From Scilla litardierei (taxonomy: Eukaryota; Streptophyta; Magnoliopsida; Asparagales; Asparagaceae), in contig CM061132.1 in the NCBI GenBank assembly GCA_030789695.1, positions 27,995,858 to 28,059,857 of the forward strand: a stretch of DNA of 64,000 bases. The letters are read 5' to 3'. The position numbers and the translations under genes were made by a program. Of the stretch, positions 21,386 through 33,889 are shown in pieces. The notes beneath the pieces are model-generated. The model was not told the DNA's origin and made no database searches. It saw only the letters and a program-made list of their open reading frames with translations. Numbering within the stretch: position 1 is the first letter of the stretch; every line of letters begins with the position of its first letter.

Positions 21386-23584
21386 ATGACGAACAACGAC
21401 TACAACGTCTTCAAGGATCGTCACGGATCGTCTTCAGTTATGGAAGGGCAATCCTTTGTCAGGCATCCTCATTTCAACGGTACCAACTATGGGTACTGAA
21501 AATGCCGAATGGAAACCTTCCTCCGGAGCGCTTCACTTTGGAGAGCCACATTGACAGAGTCTGTCGAGCCTACAGAACAAGATTTCGCGAAGTGGACTAC
21601 TGAGGAGGTCGCCGCGGAGGTAAGAAATGTCAAGGCGATGAATGCCTTGCAATGTGCGTTGGAACCCGAAGACTTCAACAAGATATGCACATGTAAGAGT
21701 GCATATCAAGTTTGGAACCAACTCCTCATCTTGCATGAAGGAACGAGTACGGTAAAAGATTCTAAACTCGGCGTCGCTAACAAAGAGTTTGAGTTGTTTC
21801 ACATGGAACAGGGTGAAACCATGAAGGACTACTATGCTCGCTTCGTGGACATTTCCAACGAATTGGAAGCTCTTGGGAAGGTCTACACCCAAAAGGAGAA
21901 AGTCACGATGATTATTGACGGACTTCCCTCTTCTTGGGAAAAGCGTACCTTCGCCATCGAGGAAGGTAACGATATGAATAAATATTCCGTTGTTCAATTA
22001 ATGGGTACCTTGTTGTCTTACGAGGTACGCAAGAAAAGTAAGATCAAGATGAAGGAGAAGATGAAAGCGTACTTGAAGCAAGACGAGCCTAAGAAAAAGG
22101 CGATTGCATTCAAGGCCGCTCCATCTACCGATGATGAAGAATCGGAAGAAGAATTGGACATGGAAGCTTTGGCCGATTTGGCGAAGAAGTTCAACCGATT
22201 CTTCCGACAAGGTAAGTTGAAGAGTAAATCATAATTTATTTCGACTAATGCTTCTACTCCCGTGTGTTATAAATGCAATAAGCCAGGACATATCAAGCCA
22301 GATTGTCCTCTATACAAACACAAGGAGAAGTGGAAGGCTTCCAAGCACGACAAGTCGAGAAGGCACAAGAAAGGACTTGTCGGCACTTTCACCGACTCCG
22401 AAGAGGACTCCTCAAGTGGAGAGTCGGATGATGAACGTGTGGAGAAAGCACACGCGTGCTTCATGGGAAAAGAGGAGCGTGATCAAGACACCTCCTGCGA
22501 TGAAAGCGAGGATGGAAGCGAGGATGAAGGCGATGAGGTAACGAACGATGAACTTAAAATAGCCAACGAACAACTTTGGAATAAGTTTTCTAATTTGGCT
22601 ACTAGATTTATTAAGACTAAGAATGAACTAGATAGTCTTAAAACCTCGCCTAAATCCATCATCGTCAACAACGACACCGTTGTTGAAGGGTTGAGAAATG
22701 AGATTGAAAATCTCAAATCTCAACTTGAGCATGTTCATGTCGAGGATTCAGATGAACATGCGATAGCGAATTTGACGTCTCAAAACTCAACTTTGAGTAT
22801 TGAGAATAAAAATCTCAAATCACATGTTTGTGCACTCGCATCGCAAGTGTCCACCTTGGATGCTTCTTTGCATTCTCTCACCGAGAAGTATGAGTGCACA
22901 TTAGGCCGAATTAATGAATTCAATAAAGGTAAGGGCCATTTTGATAATATCCTAAATGACTTACCTCCGGCCAATCATCACATTGGTTTGGGGTATAAGA
23001 TGGGAGATTCATCCAAATCGTCCGGCACCTTTGTTAGGCCAACGTCCGATGCTTCTACTAGTGGAAGTAAACACTTCATGGGTAGTTCGTCTACCAATGG
23101 TGCTTCCGCTAGGAACACACCCCCTTTTGGAAAGAAACCCAATTTGGGTGGACCTCCAAAGAAGGGTCATGCTTTCATGTATACCATGCCACGTAGGAAC
23201 ACACATCCTACTCCACATGTTAGCACGTATGATGATTTCTATGCTCCGCATCCACGAGCACGAGCACACCATGTGAGACACACTCATGTACGTGTTCCTC
23301 CACATGCATATGTGCATCCTCATTCCCATATGAATAATTATCATCATGCACCATTGCATCATATGCCATATGCTTACCCACGACATGCATCACATAGAAA
23401 TCAACAACGTATGCATGTTCCCAATAGGATTAGGACTCCCAAGACATACACCATTTGGGGTCCGAAGAACACAAGCATGCATAATAAGAATTTGTATGTC
23501 CGATCATATATTAATGATGTTATTTTGAATGATGATTATGTTGGGAAATCAAGGTCCTCGTGGACTTGGTTTCCGAAGGGTTAG
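21386..23584 (+). pseudogene. gag: Sirevirus B gag, with two in-frame stops
   Basis: The ATG at 21386 starts MTNNDYNVFKDRH. The frame then reads through two stops, TGA at 21497-21499 (Trp in the relative at 50614) and TAA at 22232-22234, to 23584. Residues 20-230 match the UBN2/DUF4219-type Gag (FNGTNYGY, YYARFVDISNELEALGK). One CCHC zinc knuckle (CYKCNKPGHIKPDC) starts at 22265. An acidic Ser-rich stretch, a coiled-coil-like segment near residues 390-530 and a His/Arg-rich tail (about 610-690) follow. Gag forms the particle and packages RNA. The stops make this copy non-functional. Confidence 0.88.
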
Positions 23585-24835
23585 TTTCCTTTGACCCTTC
23601 ATTGCTTGGTACCATAAGTTTAATTTCATTTTATGGGTACCAAAGCATTTGTGGTAAGAATTGGTTTATTCTTTTCTTTTGCATATTGATCTTGGATGTG
23701 CATATTTATTTGAAACTTAAATTCATATTGAATTTGAATTTAGTTGGGCTATGGGTTACGCTAACTTGAATTTAGCTTGGTAAAATTGTTGCCTAACCCA
23801 TAGGATCCAAAAAGATTTTTGGATACCAAATTGATATTCTCTAGGTTTAACCTACCGTGGGATATCAACCCTACCAACTCCTTGATTCGTAAGGATTTTC
23901 ATTCAAATGGAGTTGATGGTGCTTAAGTGATGCACCAAAGTAGGGGGAGCTTAATGTTGTAAGTATATTCTTATTTTTGATTTACATTGGTATCCATGTG
24001 TGTTAAATGCATCCATTGGTAGATTATATTACATTTGGTATCAATTTGCTACTTTTGATATTCTCATTGGATTTATTTGTCTCTGATGTTGATTTCGTCG
24101 TTCGACGATTTTATGGTTAAGTAGGATTCTTTCTATGGAAACATAGAATTGTTTTCCATGCATTCTATTTAACTAAGAATGTTGATTTTGGAGAGTATGT
24201 TCCAAAACCCAATACGTGAAATTGATTTGAGTTTTGATGATTTCGTATTTCGATTTTCGTCTATGGCATGATGATTTTGTATTTCGATTTTCACCTATGG
24301 TTTGATGATTTTGTTTTTCGATTTTTGTCTATGACTTGGTGATTTCGTTTTTCGATTTTCGACTATGGTTTGATGATTTCGTTTTACGATTTTCGCCTAT
24401 GGCATGAGAATTTCGTTTTTCGTTTTTCGATTATGGTCTCATTGGCACGCTTTGCTTTTATTCGGTATTTTACTTACGATATTTTACTTTGGTGTCACTT
24501 GGACCGTGGTCGTATTCTTCGACTCCCGTGCTTTATTTGTTAGCCATTGGTTTTGTCGTTGATCTCCTCCCGCTCTTTTTGCTAATACCAAGGGGGAGAG
24601 ATATAATAATGAAAATGTGCTAATTGATAATTCAACGCAATTTACCGTGAATTTAGATCCTATATGTCAATAATTGGTTCATATTTTATATTTCCCTCAT
24701 CTGCTTGATGCGTATGATTAATATTCAATACGAGACTAACGTGTCATCAATGCAGGGGGAGTAAGTAAATTTCAATTGAATTATCATTATTGATTATTAT
24801 TTATGTTGGTTTTTCATCACCAAAAAGGGGGAGAA
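23585..24835 (+). other. 3' non-coding region of Sirevirus B
   Basis: No pol remnant is visible. About five to six diverged copies of a unit near 34 bp (TTTCGATTTTCGTCTATGG plus TTTGATGATT) lie at 24230-24450; family A has one such unit at 5330-5370. Polypurine tracts occur near 23940, 24592, 24752 and 24822-24835, the last abutting the LTR. Confidence 0.8.
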
Positions 24836-26561
24836 TGTTGAGTATTGATTCCCCAGATTTGGTTTTGGATGATGAGCAAACATAAATATCGTATACTAAC
24901 TGTTTGTGAGCGCAGTTATGGAGATCGTCGCCAAAAGAATACGTACATCAAAAGCGACTTCTCAAGACTCCTCAATACGCGTGATCATGTGCCTGAAGCT
25001 TCGTTGAAGCTCAAGGAGTTTTATTGAAGTAAAGAAGAATGAAGATTGAAGCTTTGAAGACGGTTCGTCAATGTATTATTTATTGTCTTCTAGCTTCATA
25101 GTTTAGAATGTTAAGCCTTGAGTAGGACTTATCTTATTATCTTCATTTCGCTTATATCTTAGAGCTAGGATTATCATAGAAGCCATTAGAAACTTTTCCG
25201 AAGCCTATCGCTTCTTCCCTCGGCTTCTAGTGCATATTAGTTGGTTCAAGAAGAGTCACCAACCGACTAGATGACGATCTAGTCGGTCGGCAACTCTACA
25301 TGAACCGACTAGATGCCTTGCTAAATTCAGCTCATTCCATGTTGATCAATTAGTCGGTCAAAGAAGGTTCATCGACCGACTAGATGACGATCTAGTCGGT
25401 CAGGAGTCCTTCTCAGACCGACTAGTTGTGTTCAGTCTTTTTCAGCCTGAGCTACTGTTTCGAGTTAGTCGGTCAAAGAACGTTTACCGACCGACTAGTT
25501 GAGAAACTAGTCGGTCAGCATTTGTTCTTAAACCGACTAAGTCAACTTGAAGTCAGCCTATTCTATTTCGACTGTTAGTCGGTCAAAGAACATTCACCGA
25601 CCGACTAGTTGCGAAACTAGTCGGTCGGCAAGTCTTCTTAGACCGACTAGTTGTCATTGCCTGTTCTTCGACCTTTTGGCTGTTCAACCGTTAGTCGGTC
25701 TAAGTTGTATCACCGACCGACTAGTTGATGAACTAGTCGGTCAGTGATCCTTCTTTGACCGACTAGTCTGGTTCAGAATAGAGCCGTTGGGAACTTTTCT
25801 AACACGATTTTCCTTGCCTCTATAAATACAAACTTGATTCGTTTGAGGCAAGGTTAGAGGTCCATTATCCAAGTAATTTCAGACCTAAGAGAAGAGTTTT
25901 CTCAAGCTAATTCTAAGCTCTCTCTTCTCACCAAGAATCTCTCCCTTCACTCTTTGAGCAAATTCCTCAAGAGAGATTCTCTCCATTGTGAGCCATTCAA
26001 GCCAAGAGCTTGATTCTAGTCACCATACTCCACCCTAGGCTTCCATTGCTGGTCATCTTCTTGAAGCTAGGGTTTGGTGACATCTTCTTCCACAACAATC
26101 CATCTTTGCCCTAATTTGGTAAGTATACTCAAGGCATAGGATTTTGTGGTAAGTATTTCATTTACTTTGTTATTGCGAATTGTTCTCTCGGTTGTGAGAG
26201 AAGTGTGTGATCCCGGGTTGTGGGAGTCGCATTTGTATTGTGTATGATTTGGTCTTGTGAAGGTTTTTCACAAGAATTTCTTAGTGGAAATCTTGGGTTA
26301 GAGGTTTTGTAACTCGAGTATCCGGAGGGGATCCTGGTGGTTGGGACGTAGGATCACCGGGAACAAGTCGGGGAGACTTGGGTGGATCCGAACCCGTTAC
26401 ATGCTTTGTTTGCGTTTGTTTAATTCTTGTTGATTGTTGTTTATTCTGCTTTGTCGTTTGTTCATTGCACAATAGTTAGGAATAACTCTTTTAATTATTT
26501 TAAAGTACTATTCACCCCCACCCCCTCTAGTACATGTGCAGTAGCTTCACAGGGCACTACA
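24836..26561 (+). repeat. 3' LTR of Sirevirus B
   Basis: It is 1726 bp with the same structure as the 5' LTR, and its TATA box is at 25820-25828. Its hairpins are better preserved than in the 5' LTR. A splice-donor-like GGTAAGTATACTC lies near 26119. Confidence 0.95.
25262..25768 (+). repeat. Hairpin array in the 3' LTR of Sirevirus B
   Basis: It is equivalent to 20059-20567. ACCGACCGACTAGTTG paired with AACTAGTCGGTCAG is clear near 25490-25520. Confidence 0.92.
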
Positions 26562-26566
26562 ACACT

Positions 26567-27260
26567 GCCCCTGCGCAGCCCAGAAATCGCAGCCCTAACA
26601 GCAGTCGGAGAGGGTCACTCGACCGAGTGACAAACCCTACAGAAAAACAGTAACTTCGGGGGTTTCAGGGTCTGTCATCGGGGGGTGACTCGGTCGAGTG
26701 GCTTCTTCATTCGGCCGAGTGATCATTCATGCTCGGCCGAGTGGGGCCTCCTCAGGATCTTTGAAATTTCCAGTATCTCTAGCCTTTCTCTGGACGAATT
26801 CCCTGTACCACTCCGGCAAGTGAGCTTTCTCACTCGGCCGAGTGGGATTTCTTCATACGGCCGAGTATAAGCTGAATTCTTCGTGTGCGTATCCATTCTG
26901 TTTGGCCAAGTAGGGATTCTTGTTCGGCCGAGTGAGTGGTCTACTCGGCCGAGTGATGTGCTGATGTGCTTGTTTCTTCTTCTTTTTGCCTCCTCGTCGC
27001 ACCTATTGATTTCCTTCTTCTTCCGCTCATCCTCCATCGCTAATAAGTCATCTAATGAGCTGTGGGCGACACTCCTAAGCGCGTGAGAATCCCTTGATCT
27101 CAAATTCGCGCCAAATCGCTCCATATTTCCTGAAATGCGACCAAAACAAGAAATAGTGAAAAGCATCGTAATATTGTCGAATAATCGTGAAAAACGTGAT
27201 ATGGGCGATCAAAACGACATGCAAACATGCAGAAAAGAGGTATAAAATATGGAGTGATCA
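26567..27260 (-). repeat. Athila/Tat-like LTR, proximal part, minus strand
   Basis: On the minus strand the LTR begins TGATCACTCC at 27260, right after the purine tract AAGCTTGGGGGATTT (27261-27275), and runs down to the Sirevirus B target site. It carries its own palindrome array and continues at 19634. Confidence 0.7.
26617..26955 (-). repeat. Palindrome array with core CTCGGCCGAG in the Athila-like LTR
   Basis: About ten ACTCGGCCGAGTG-type palindromes, some decayed (GGCCAAGTAG, ACTCGACCGAGTG). With Sirevirus B removed, the array ends about 90 bp before the TATA-like TATTTAA at 19592-19598. This is the same layout as the other arrays with a different word. Confidence 0.88.
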
Positions 27261-27780
27261 AAATCCCCCAAGCTTACCTCTTACTCGTTCTCGAGGAAGA
27301 TAAGTAAAAGGCGAACCCGACGGGAAAAATAATAAAAATGAAAAATGAAAAAAAAAATAGAAAGTAAGTAAGGAAAGAAAGCAAAGAGAGAGGTGCCCGA
27401 TCATTTTCTCAGGACGTGGGCTTTGCTTACTCGTATAGCATACGGCGAATATAATAAACACTTGCCGAAGATTTTTATCTCGATATCATAATCATATGGA
27501 TGCATTCAAAATAGAAAACCCGAGAATATCAAAGCAATATGGAATATGGATTCGTTCTAGAATTAACATCGTCTGAAGCATCTAAAACGGTATAATCATA
27601 GACCACATACTTTTCAATTGAATGCTTTCTATTTGGAGTATAAGAGATATCACACATCATGGATCAATAAGAATAGAAAGGTATGGTTTTCGTGAAATGC
27701 ATGCTAAGTTTCAATTCCTGGATTTCGTAGAACTTTTAGTAATCTCACCGAGTATAGAAAATTACCTAGCTTAGGTTGTC
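27261..27780 (-). other. 3' untranslated end of the minus-strand Athila-like element
   Basis: It holds the polypurine tract and a CCTCGAGAACGAG word like the one before the plus-strand LTR (near 32198). No coding sequence is seen. The boundary with the plus-strand element near 27780 is approximate. Confidence 0.5.
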
Positions 27781-27835
27781 ATGCACAGTTAAGACTTTTG
27801 CAGGAAACAAGCCCCCAACCTGTCAGTTGATCCCT

Positions 27836-28160
27836 CAACCGATCGGGTGGGACGTATCAGAAAGTGGCATATATCTGTTTTTTAGCGAACCGGTCGGGTG
27901 GAGCAAAATGAGACAGGGTGGCAGATCGTGAGAGAACGGCAGAAGTCTCGGGAAATTTTGAGATTTAATCAATCGATCGATTGATAGAAGATATGGTTGT
28001 GTGACGGACCGGGTGAGCTGCACATAACTCTCCGGAAAATCGTGAAGCGGCCAACCGATCGGTTGAAATCTCAATCGATCGGTGTGCCTGTAGCCACTTT
28101 TCAACAATTTTTTCGAGATAATAGCCAACCGATCGGGTGAAAACTCACCCGACCGGTTCG
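27836..28160 (+). repeat. Palindrome array with core ACCGATCGGT ahead of the Athila-like ORF
   Basis: Diverged units such as CCAACCGATCGGGTG plus ACTCACCCGACCGGTT. They end 10 bp before a TATA box and resemble the array in the element's LTR (32481-32932) without being a copy of it. Confidence 0.85.
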
Positions 28161-28169
28161 ACTTAAACC

Positions 28170-28178
28170 CTATAAATA
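28170..28178 (+). promoter_or_regulatory. TATA box of a probable internal promoter
   Basis: CTATAAATA lies immediately after the array and about 430 bp before the ORF start at 28603. A TC-rich leader with a (TC)n run at 28328-28358 lies between. Promoter activity is inferred. Confidence 0.55.
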
Positions 28179-28324
28179 CCCCCGTAATCACCCGATTCAT
28201 TTCTCTCCACCAGATTTCAAAACCCTCCGTCGTTTCGAATTCTCCACTCCCCAACCGGCCATCTTCTTCCCCCATCCGACCCTCAATCGACCTCTCCGCT
28301 CTCTCTCCTCCTTCTCTCCATCGA

Positions 28325-28364
<40 letters not shown>

Positions 28365-28602
28365 AACCCTAACCCTAGCTCCTCCCCCCGTTTCGAAAAA
28401 AATGTTGAAGAGACGTGCCGCGGCTTCACACTCCCTCTCATTGCGCTGCGTTGGGTGATCAACAAGCAAGGTTGTCTTCTCTACAGGGTAACTTCGCTCC
28501 TTAGCTCCATTTTCAATTTTGCCCTAGTAGTACTATTTTGCTCAATTGCCATCGATTGTGTGCATCCATCATATCTTGCATACACTTGCATCACACACTC
28601 CC

Positions 28603-30619
28603 ATGGCCAAAGATAAAGATAAGGGTAAAGGCATCATGCGTGAGGAGGGGCCGTCTCGCAAGCGATTCAAGCACACACATCCACCTGGTTCACGTCCTCC
28701 TCCACAGCCTACACAACCCCAACCCCAACCAATTATCCCTGCTGAGGACCCAATGATGGGACCGCGTGGTTACCATTTCTGGAGTCTAGAACAAAAAGAT
28801 TTTTATCATAGACTCGATGTACGGGGACACCTATCCACCAAATTTTCACATACCCAAACGCTTATCGATCTCGGTGTGTTCACCGAGGTCGAGACTCTCT
28901 TCGCCAATTTAGGATGGATAGATTTCTTGAATGCCCACGCGTCATCCTACCCCGCACTCACACTAGAATTCTTATCCTCCCTTAGATGTGAGTCGGGATC
29001 GATCGTCGATTTCTGAGTCTGAAACCGAACTATCTGCACCCACCTAGATACTATCAATAACATCTTCGGTTTCCCCTTTCTAGGGCACGACGCTATCCGT
29101 CACTCCAATTACCACCCTGATTTCGACATCGATCAATTTTGGTTTCGCCTCACCCTCCACGGCCATTATCCGAGATGTAAGGCCAAGGCCTCCTCCATCA
29201 TTCACCCCATATTCTGTTTGGCCCACCGAATCATATCTTGCACGTTCTTCCCCAGGGATGAGTCCGGGATGGTGACTATCCCTGATCTTTTCATTTTGTG
29301 GGCCATGACATTTGCTTTTGTTCGTGGTGATGACGGGATTGCTTTTAGAGCCCCTGTCATTCATATTCCTGCTGGTGATTGGCTTATTCACAAGTTACTT
29401 GAGATTAGCCGCGCCGGCAAGGGCAAGTTTTGTTGCGGGGGTCTCATTACTATCATAGCTTCATATCCCCAGTACTATATCGCCATCCCCCGAGATTTGC
29501 CTTCTGCCGCAGGACCTACACATCTGGATCATGATGTCCTGCGATACATACACATGATCAAGCCCCGCCCCGACGGTCGTTTCACTTTCTACTACGGTCA
29601 CCCCCTGCTCCTTATACCATTTTGCCCAACCCAGCTCGCATGCCTATCCAGCTTCTGGCAGATTGGACATTCCCACCCGACCCTGAGTTTTTAGGGGGGT
29701 TACGTCTTCCATTCCTTCCCCAGGGCACACCCAGACCACCTTCCCCTGCCGCCCACTTAGGCGAGTAGGACATACATGTGTCCCGAGGAGATCCCAGGGC
29801 TGGACCCAGTAATGCCACCCGGCTTCTGGCCCTTTCATTTCTGAGGCTCTGACTGAGGCCCTCTTAGGCCTAGCCTCTGGTGATGGCATGACCACTGCCG
29901 CTGGCACCACTTCCACTTCACGTCTTGCCTCTACGTCTTCCGTTTGCCGCGCCGCCTCTACTCGCCTCTGTCTCGAGGCTAAGTTAGATGCGCTGCGCGC
30001 TGGCACATCCTCTTCGACCTCCTCGGTCCCATCCTCTTCTATCTTCACTCACCCACGTTTCCTCGCACTTGAGAGGAACATGGCCACCATCCTCTGCCTT
30101 CTTACTAACATTCACAGACCACCTCCACCCACACTACCACCGTCACCTTCTCGGCGATCTTCGCCTCCACCATCTCATTCATCACCTCCCCCATCACATC
30201 CATCACCTCCCCCATCACATCCATCACCACATCCACCTCCCCCTAGGTGATCATCCCCTCCACCCACCTCCACTTCCATTCCTGTCACCACATCACCACC
30301 CACGACCACTTCGATTGACCCTACACTTCCATCCACTTCTCTCATGCCATACACGCGCCGTAAGAAATTGCAGGTACGCTCGAGATCTCTCCCTCCACCA
30401 TCCTCTCCTCCCACCGTCTCTATTCCATCCACCACCGCTTTGATCGTCATACCCCCACCACCACCCACTACCTCCGATACTACACCCATTGTCCACACCA
30501 CCATCACACACATCCCTCCGTCTCTCTCTCCACTTCTCCGCACTCCCACCACCTCTCCCTGCCACACACCATCATCCTCTACCGAGGAGGACGAGGACTC
30601 GTCCTCTCCTGCATTTTGA
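28603..30619 (+). pseudogene. Athila-like extra ORF, broken
   Basis: The frame starts MAKDKDKGKGIMREEG. The N-terminus is basic with a Pro/Gln-rich stretch. The central part (FWSLEQKDFYHRLD, NIFGFPFLGHDAIRH, KAKASSIIHPIFCLAHRII, GMVTIPDLFILWAM) resembles the Athila ORF-1 family. Breaks are TGA at 29014-29016 and 29020-29022 and TAG at 29692-29694. After a frameshift the C-terminal part is in frame at 29888-30250 (EAKLDALRAGTSSS, NIHRPPPP), followed by a Pro/Ser/His-rich repeat of about 21 bp. It parallels the Sirevirus ORF at 3193: MAK start, basic N-terminus, long low-complexity tail. Its function is unknown. Confidence 0.72.
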
Positions 30620-32233
30620 TTTTTCTCTTTTTTATTTTTCGATTTTCCCCTAGCCTATTTCTGCATCATCATCATACCATATTGCTAGCATTGTCATGTC
30701 TAGCTTGGGGAAAATCGACTTTTGTGTGTTTTATCGTGCGGTGTCATTGTGTGTTTTTTTATATATGTCGTGTGTTGTGATTTTCTTTCTTTTATTTTAT
30801 GTGTTTCTTTTCCCCCTTTCTTTATTTTTCAGTTTCATATGTGTGTTTTTCTTGTTTTTCATTTCTCTTTCAGTCGGTGCGTATTCCCCCCATTTTCATT
30901 GCCCTCCCGTATTTACTTCTATTGCATTGGGGGCAATGCAAGTTTCAGCTTAGGGGAGTCGCCCTTCGTGCGTCATTTGCGTCTTTTTCTTCGTTTTTGA
31001 GTCATTTTCACCGTGTTTTTCTTTTTTCTTCTCATCTTTTATTCCCTCTCTCCTAGAGATGACCCCGTATGATGAATCGCCACAGAATCACACACGCCTA
31101 GCATGGATTCGATTTTCACTTTCACTAACCCCATGAAGCCAAGTTCTCTTGCATTTCATGCATCGTGGGTCCACTTAGCTTTTATTTGAGTCGTGTGTCG
31201 TGACTAGCTTATAGTGTGCTTCTACTTTGTGATTTTGATTTATATACATGTCCTAGGATGACCCCTAGATTATCATGTTTCGAATTGAATATGCGGTATT
31301 TGCTTCTCCTGTCTGCTTCTATATGCATGCTATATTTATATCGTATACTTCATTTCGCATGTATCGGGATTCCACAGTTAGGACAAGGATAACTCATTTA
31401 GCCTATGCTCTGATTAGCAAAAAAATCTACATTGCCCAAGTTTTTAGAATCCGATTTCTTTTTTATTTTACTTGGTGCGAATCCCCTCGTCATGTATCGT
31501 TCTCCCACTTGGGAGAGTACACACATGTATACACCCAAAAATTCAAAAAAAGAGAAAAGAAAAACCCAAAAAGAAAAAAGAGAGAGAAAAGAAAGAAAAA
31601 AATATGTATTGTCAAAAATCCAAAAAAATACAAATACCCAAAACCCTAAAAAATGTGTGAATATTTTCCTACCTACCGAGAATAAAGGGAAGGCGAGAGT
31701 TTGTACCGAGTGTTCTCCTCCACATCATCTCAACCCCCATCGTTTTCGAAAACACTTGGAATAGAGACTTTCTAACTATTATCTAGGCGACAGTGTGATG
31801 ATTTCCTAGTCCTTAGTTGTGGAGTCCCTGACACATGATACGCTTCGATTCTTACTTTCTTCTCATGCATGCTTGAGCCATATATATTCACCGCTTGTTT
31901 CAAATCGAATAGATATTTGGGTCTTTTCTTGGATTTGTGTATATGGAGCTTATTGCACAAAGTAGATAGCGACACCGTCTGCTAGCACATGGCCACGCTC
32001 ACTTGCGCTTCACCGCGCGGGCCCATGACACTTGTTAGGACTCGTTTTCTTCGGTTTAGTGTTGTGATTTGTCGCTTGCTTGCTAGGTGTGGCGTTTTTG
32101 ATTTTGTTGGCCCGGACGTGCGATTTAGGATTTTGATTACTCTTTTTCTCTCTTTCTCTCTATTTTCTCCCTCCGAGCTCCTACTCTCACTCGTCTTCCT
32201 CGAGGACGAGGAAGGGTTCAGCTTGGGGAATTT
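30620..32233 (+). other. 3' non-coding tail of the Athila-like element
   Basis: No gene is seen; there are T-rich stretches and a purine-rich patch (31540-31640). Purine-tract-like words AGCTTGGGGAAAA (about 30702), CAGCTTAGGGGAGT (about 30946) and AGCTTGGGGAATTTT (32219-32233) recur, the last abutting the LTR. Confidence 0.65.
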
Positions 32234-33889
32234 TGACGTGTGTGTATATTTTATATATTCACGCATGTCATCTTTGTGTTTTTCCGCTATTTTCCATCGT
32301 CCCGTATCCATTTTCTTGTATTTTCTAGTTTTCTTTCACTTCTCCGTGCTTTTGTGTGTTTGCAGGAGATTGCCAGCGTAGGGGACACATAACGAAGATA
32401 TCATGAGTCCCCGGAGCAATGGGAGGAGTCACGCGCGATCCAGGGGGTCAAACAACCAAGATTGCCATCTTTCAGCCCCCACCCGATCAGTTGGACATAG
32501 CTAACCGATCGGGTAATGCACGCTTATCCGACCCAGACGGCAGCTGAAGAAGAGTAGCAGCTCACCCGATTGGTTCAGCGATCGGGTGAATCGACGGAAC
32601 TCTCTGTCTGAGTGTGCTGAATTCCAACCGATCAGGTGAAAACTCACCCGATCGGTTCATCTGTAGCCAATTCTTAGAAGAGACGACCCGGACAGCTCAA
32701 CCAACGGTTCACTGACCGTGCCAAATCGACAGAACTCTTTGTCTGTTTCGGGGGTAATTCCAACCGATCGGGTGATTTATCACCCGATCGGTTCATCTGA
32801 AGATGAAGCTCTCCAATTATCGAACCGACAGCGCCAACCGCTCCGGCTACGCGATCGGTTGAGGCTCCCGATGGCGACGAGCAATACACGCAGCAGCTCA
32901 CTCGATCGGTTGATACTTCAACCGATCAGGTGACTTCGATTTCTATATATAGTTGCCCTAGGTTTTCAGAAAACAAAGCTTTGTATTTTTCCTGGTTTTT
33001 CTCCATTTTGTGACGGCTGGAATTTTATTGTTATTTGTAAGTTCTCTGATCTTTGACAAACTTAAATATAGTCTTAATAGCATTGCTACTACCGTGTTTC
33101 AATTGCCTGATTATGATTTTTATGGTCGATTTTCATTTAAATTGCTTTTTAGCTATAATGTGTGAGTAGTTCCCAAATCTGGGATTTTGGTGGAAACCCA
33201 TTCGTGGGTTCTCCCTAATGCGTCCATAGGACTAGGATATCGATAGGCATTAGGAATTTATTGGTTACGCGGGGTGTTTTATTATCATCGGCAGGAAAAA
33301 GACCGCCTTTGACCGTTGGGCCAAGAGGGAATAAACTTGGCGGTTGACTCCCTAGCCATTGCTCACGCCCTTAGCGTAGACAGCGAATCCTAGCGCGTGG
33401 GAACGACATGGAGTTATCGTTGCTGGATTAGTGCTCCCGGAGTCGGTCAGTGTTAATGGACATGGGAATATCCACTGACCGAACCCGGGTAGTCCGACGT
33501 ATCATCCTGGGCATCGATCGGAATATCGGGCCCATGGGTGCTGGTATCACTCTTAGAGGCAACGTCTCACCACTAAACCCTAATTCCGATCATATTCCTA
33601 TCCGTCGGTCGTAATAGTGAGAACACATGATAGGGTGGAAACCGAAGTCCTAGGTTTCCTTTTATATTGTTTATCACTCGTTTCTTTATTCTGTGACAAA
33701 CCAACGATCGATTTTGGCTAGGTCACCCATAGGGTGAACCGGTTCCTCTCTGACACAAGCACAACCACGCCTCCCTGTGTTCGACCCCCAAGCCACACTA
33801 CAACACCGTGCGCTTGCGGTATAAATATTTAAAACTGGTATCCCCAATCCTATTGCACACTTGCATGCTCAAAAACCTAGGGGACGTCA
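32234..33889 (+). repeat. 3' LTR of the plus-strand Athila-like element
   Basis: It begins TGACGTGTG and ends GGGGACGTCA, so the termini are inverted TGACGT/ACGTCA. A palindrome array is at 32481-32932 and a TATA box (CTATATATAG) at 32943-32952. CAAAG follows (33890-33894). Confidence 0.72.
32481..32932 (+). repeat. Palindrome array with core ACCGATCGGGT in the Athila-like LTR
   Basis: Units such as CAACCGATCGGGTGATTT paired with ATCACCCGATCGGTTCA (near 32761-32790). The array ends about 10 bp before the TATA box. Confidence 0.88.

Larger units (their letters stand above)
19635..26561 (+). mobile_element. Complete Sirevirus-type copia element, gag only (family B), TSD ACACT
   Basis: Two LTRs (19635-21357 and 24836-26561), both starting TGTTGAGTATTGATTCCCC, flank a 3478-bp interior. 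ACACT occurs at 19630-19634 and 26562-26566. The interior has a primer site, a broken gag and a 3' region with polypurine tracts. Protease, integrase, reverse transcriptase, RNase H and the extra ORF are all absent. LTR divergence is about 38 differences by eye, near 2.2 percent. It must have relied on proteins of a full-length relative. It sits inside the Athila-like LTR. Confidence 0.95.
27781..33889 (+). mobile_element. Athila/Tat-like gypsy fragment, plus strand: ORF, tail and 3' LTR
   Basis: A palindrome array and TATA box, a TC-rich leader, a broken ORF, a long tail with several AGCTTGGGGA tracts and a 1656-bp LTR (32234-33889) follow in order. No gag, protease, reverse transcriptase or integrase is present, so the 5' half has been lost. 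The lineage is inferred from the ORF and from LTR style. Confidence 0.65.

Noticed and set aside
30696..31056. Phe/Cys-rich frames resembling membrane proteins
   Set aside because: T-rich untranslated tail of the Athila-like element; several frames give the same impression.
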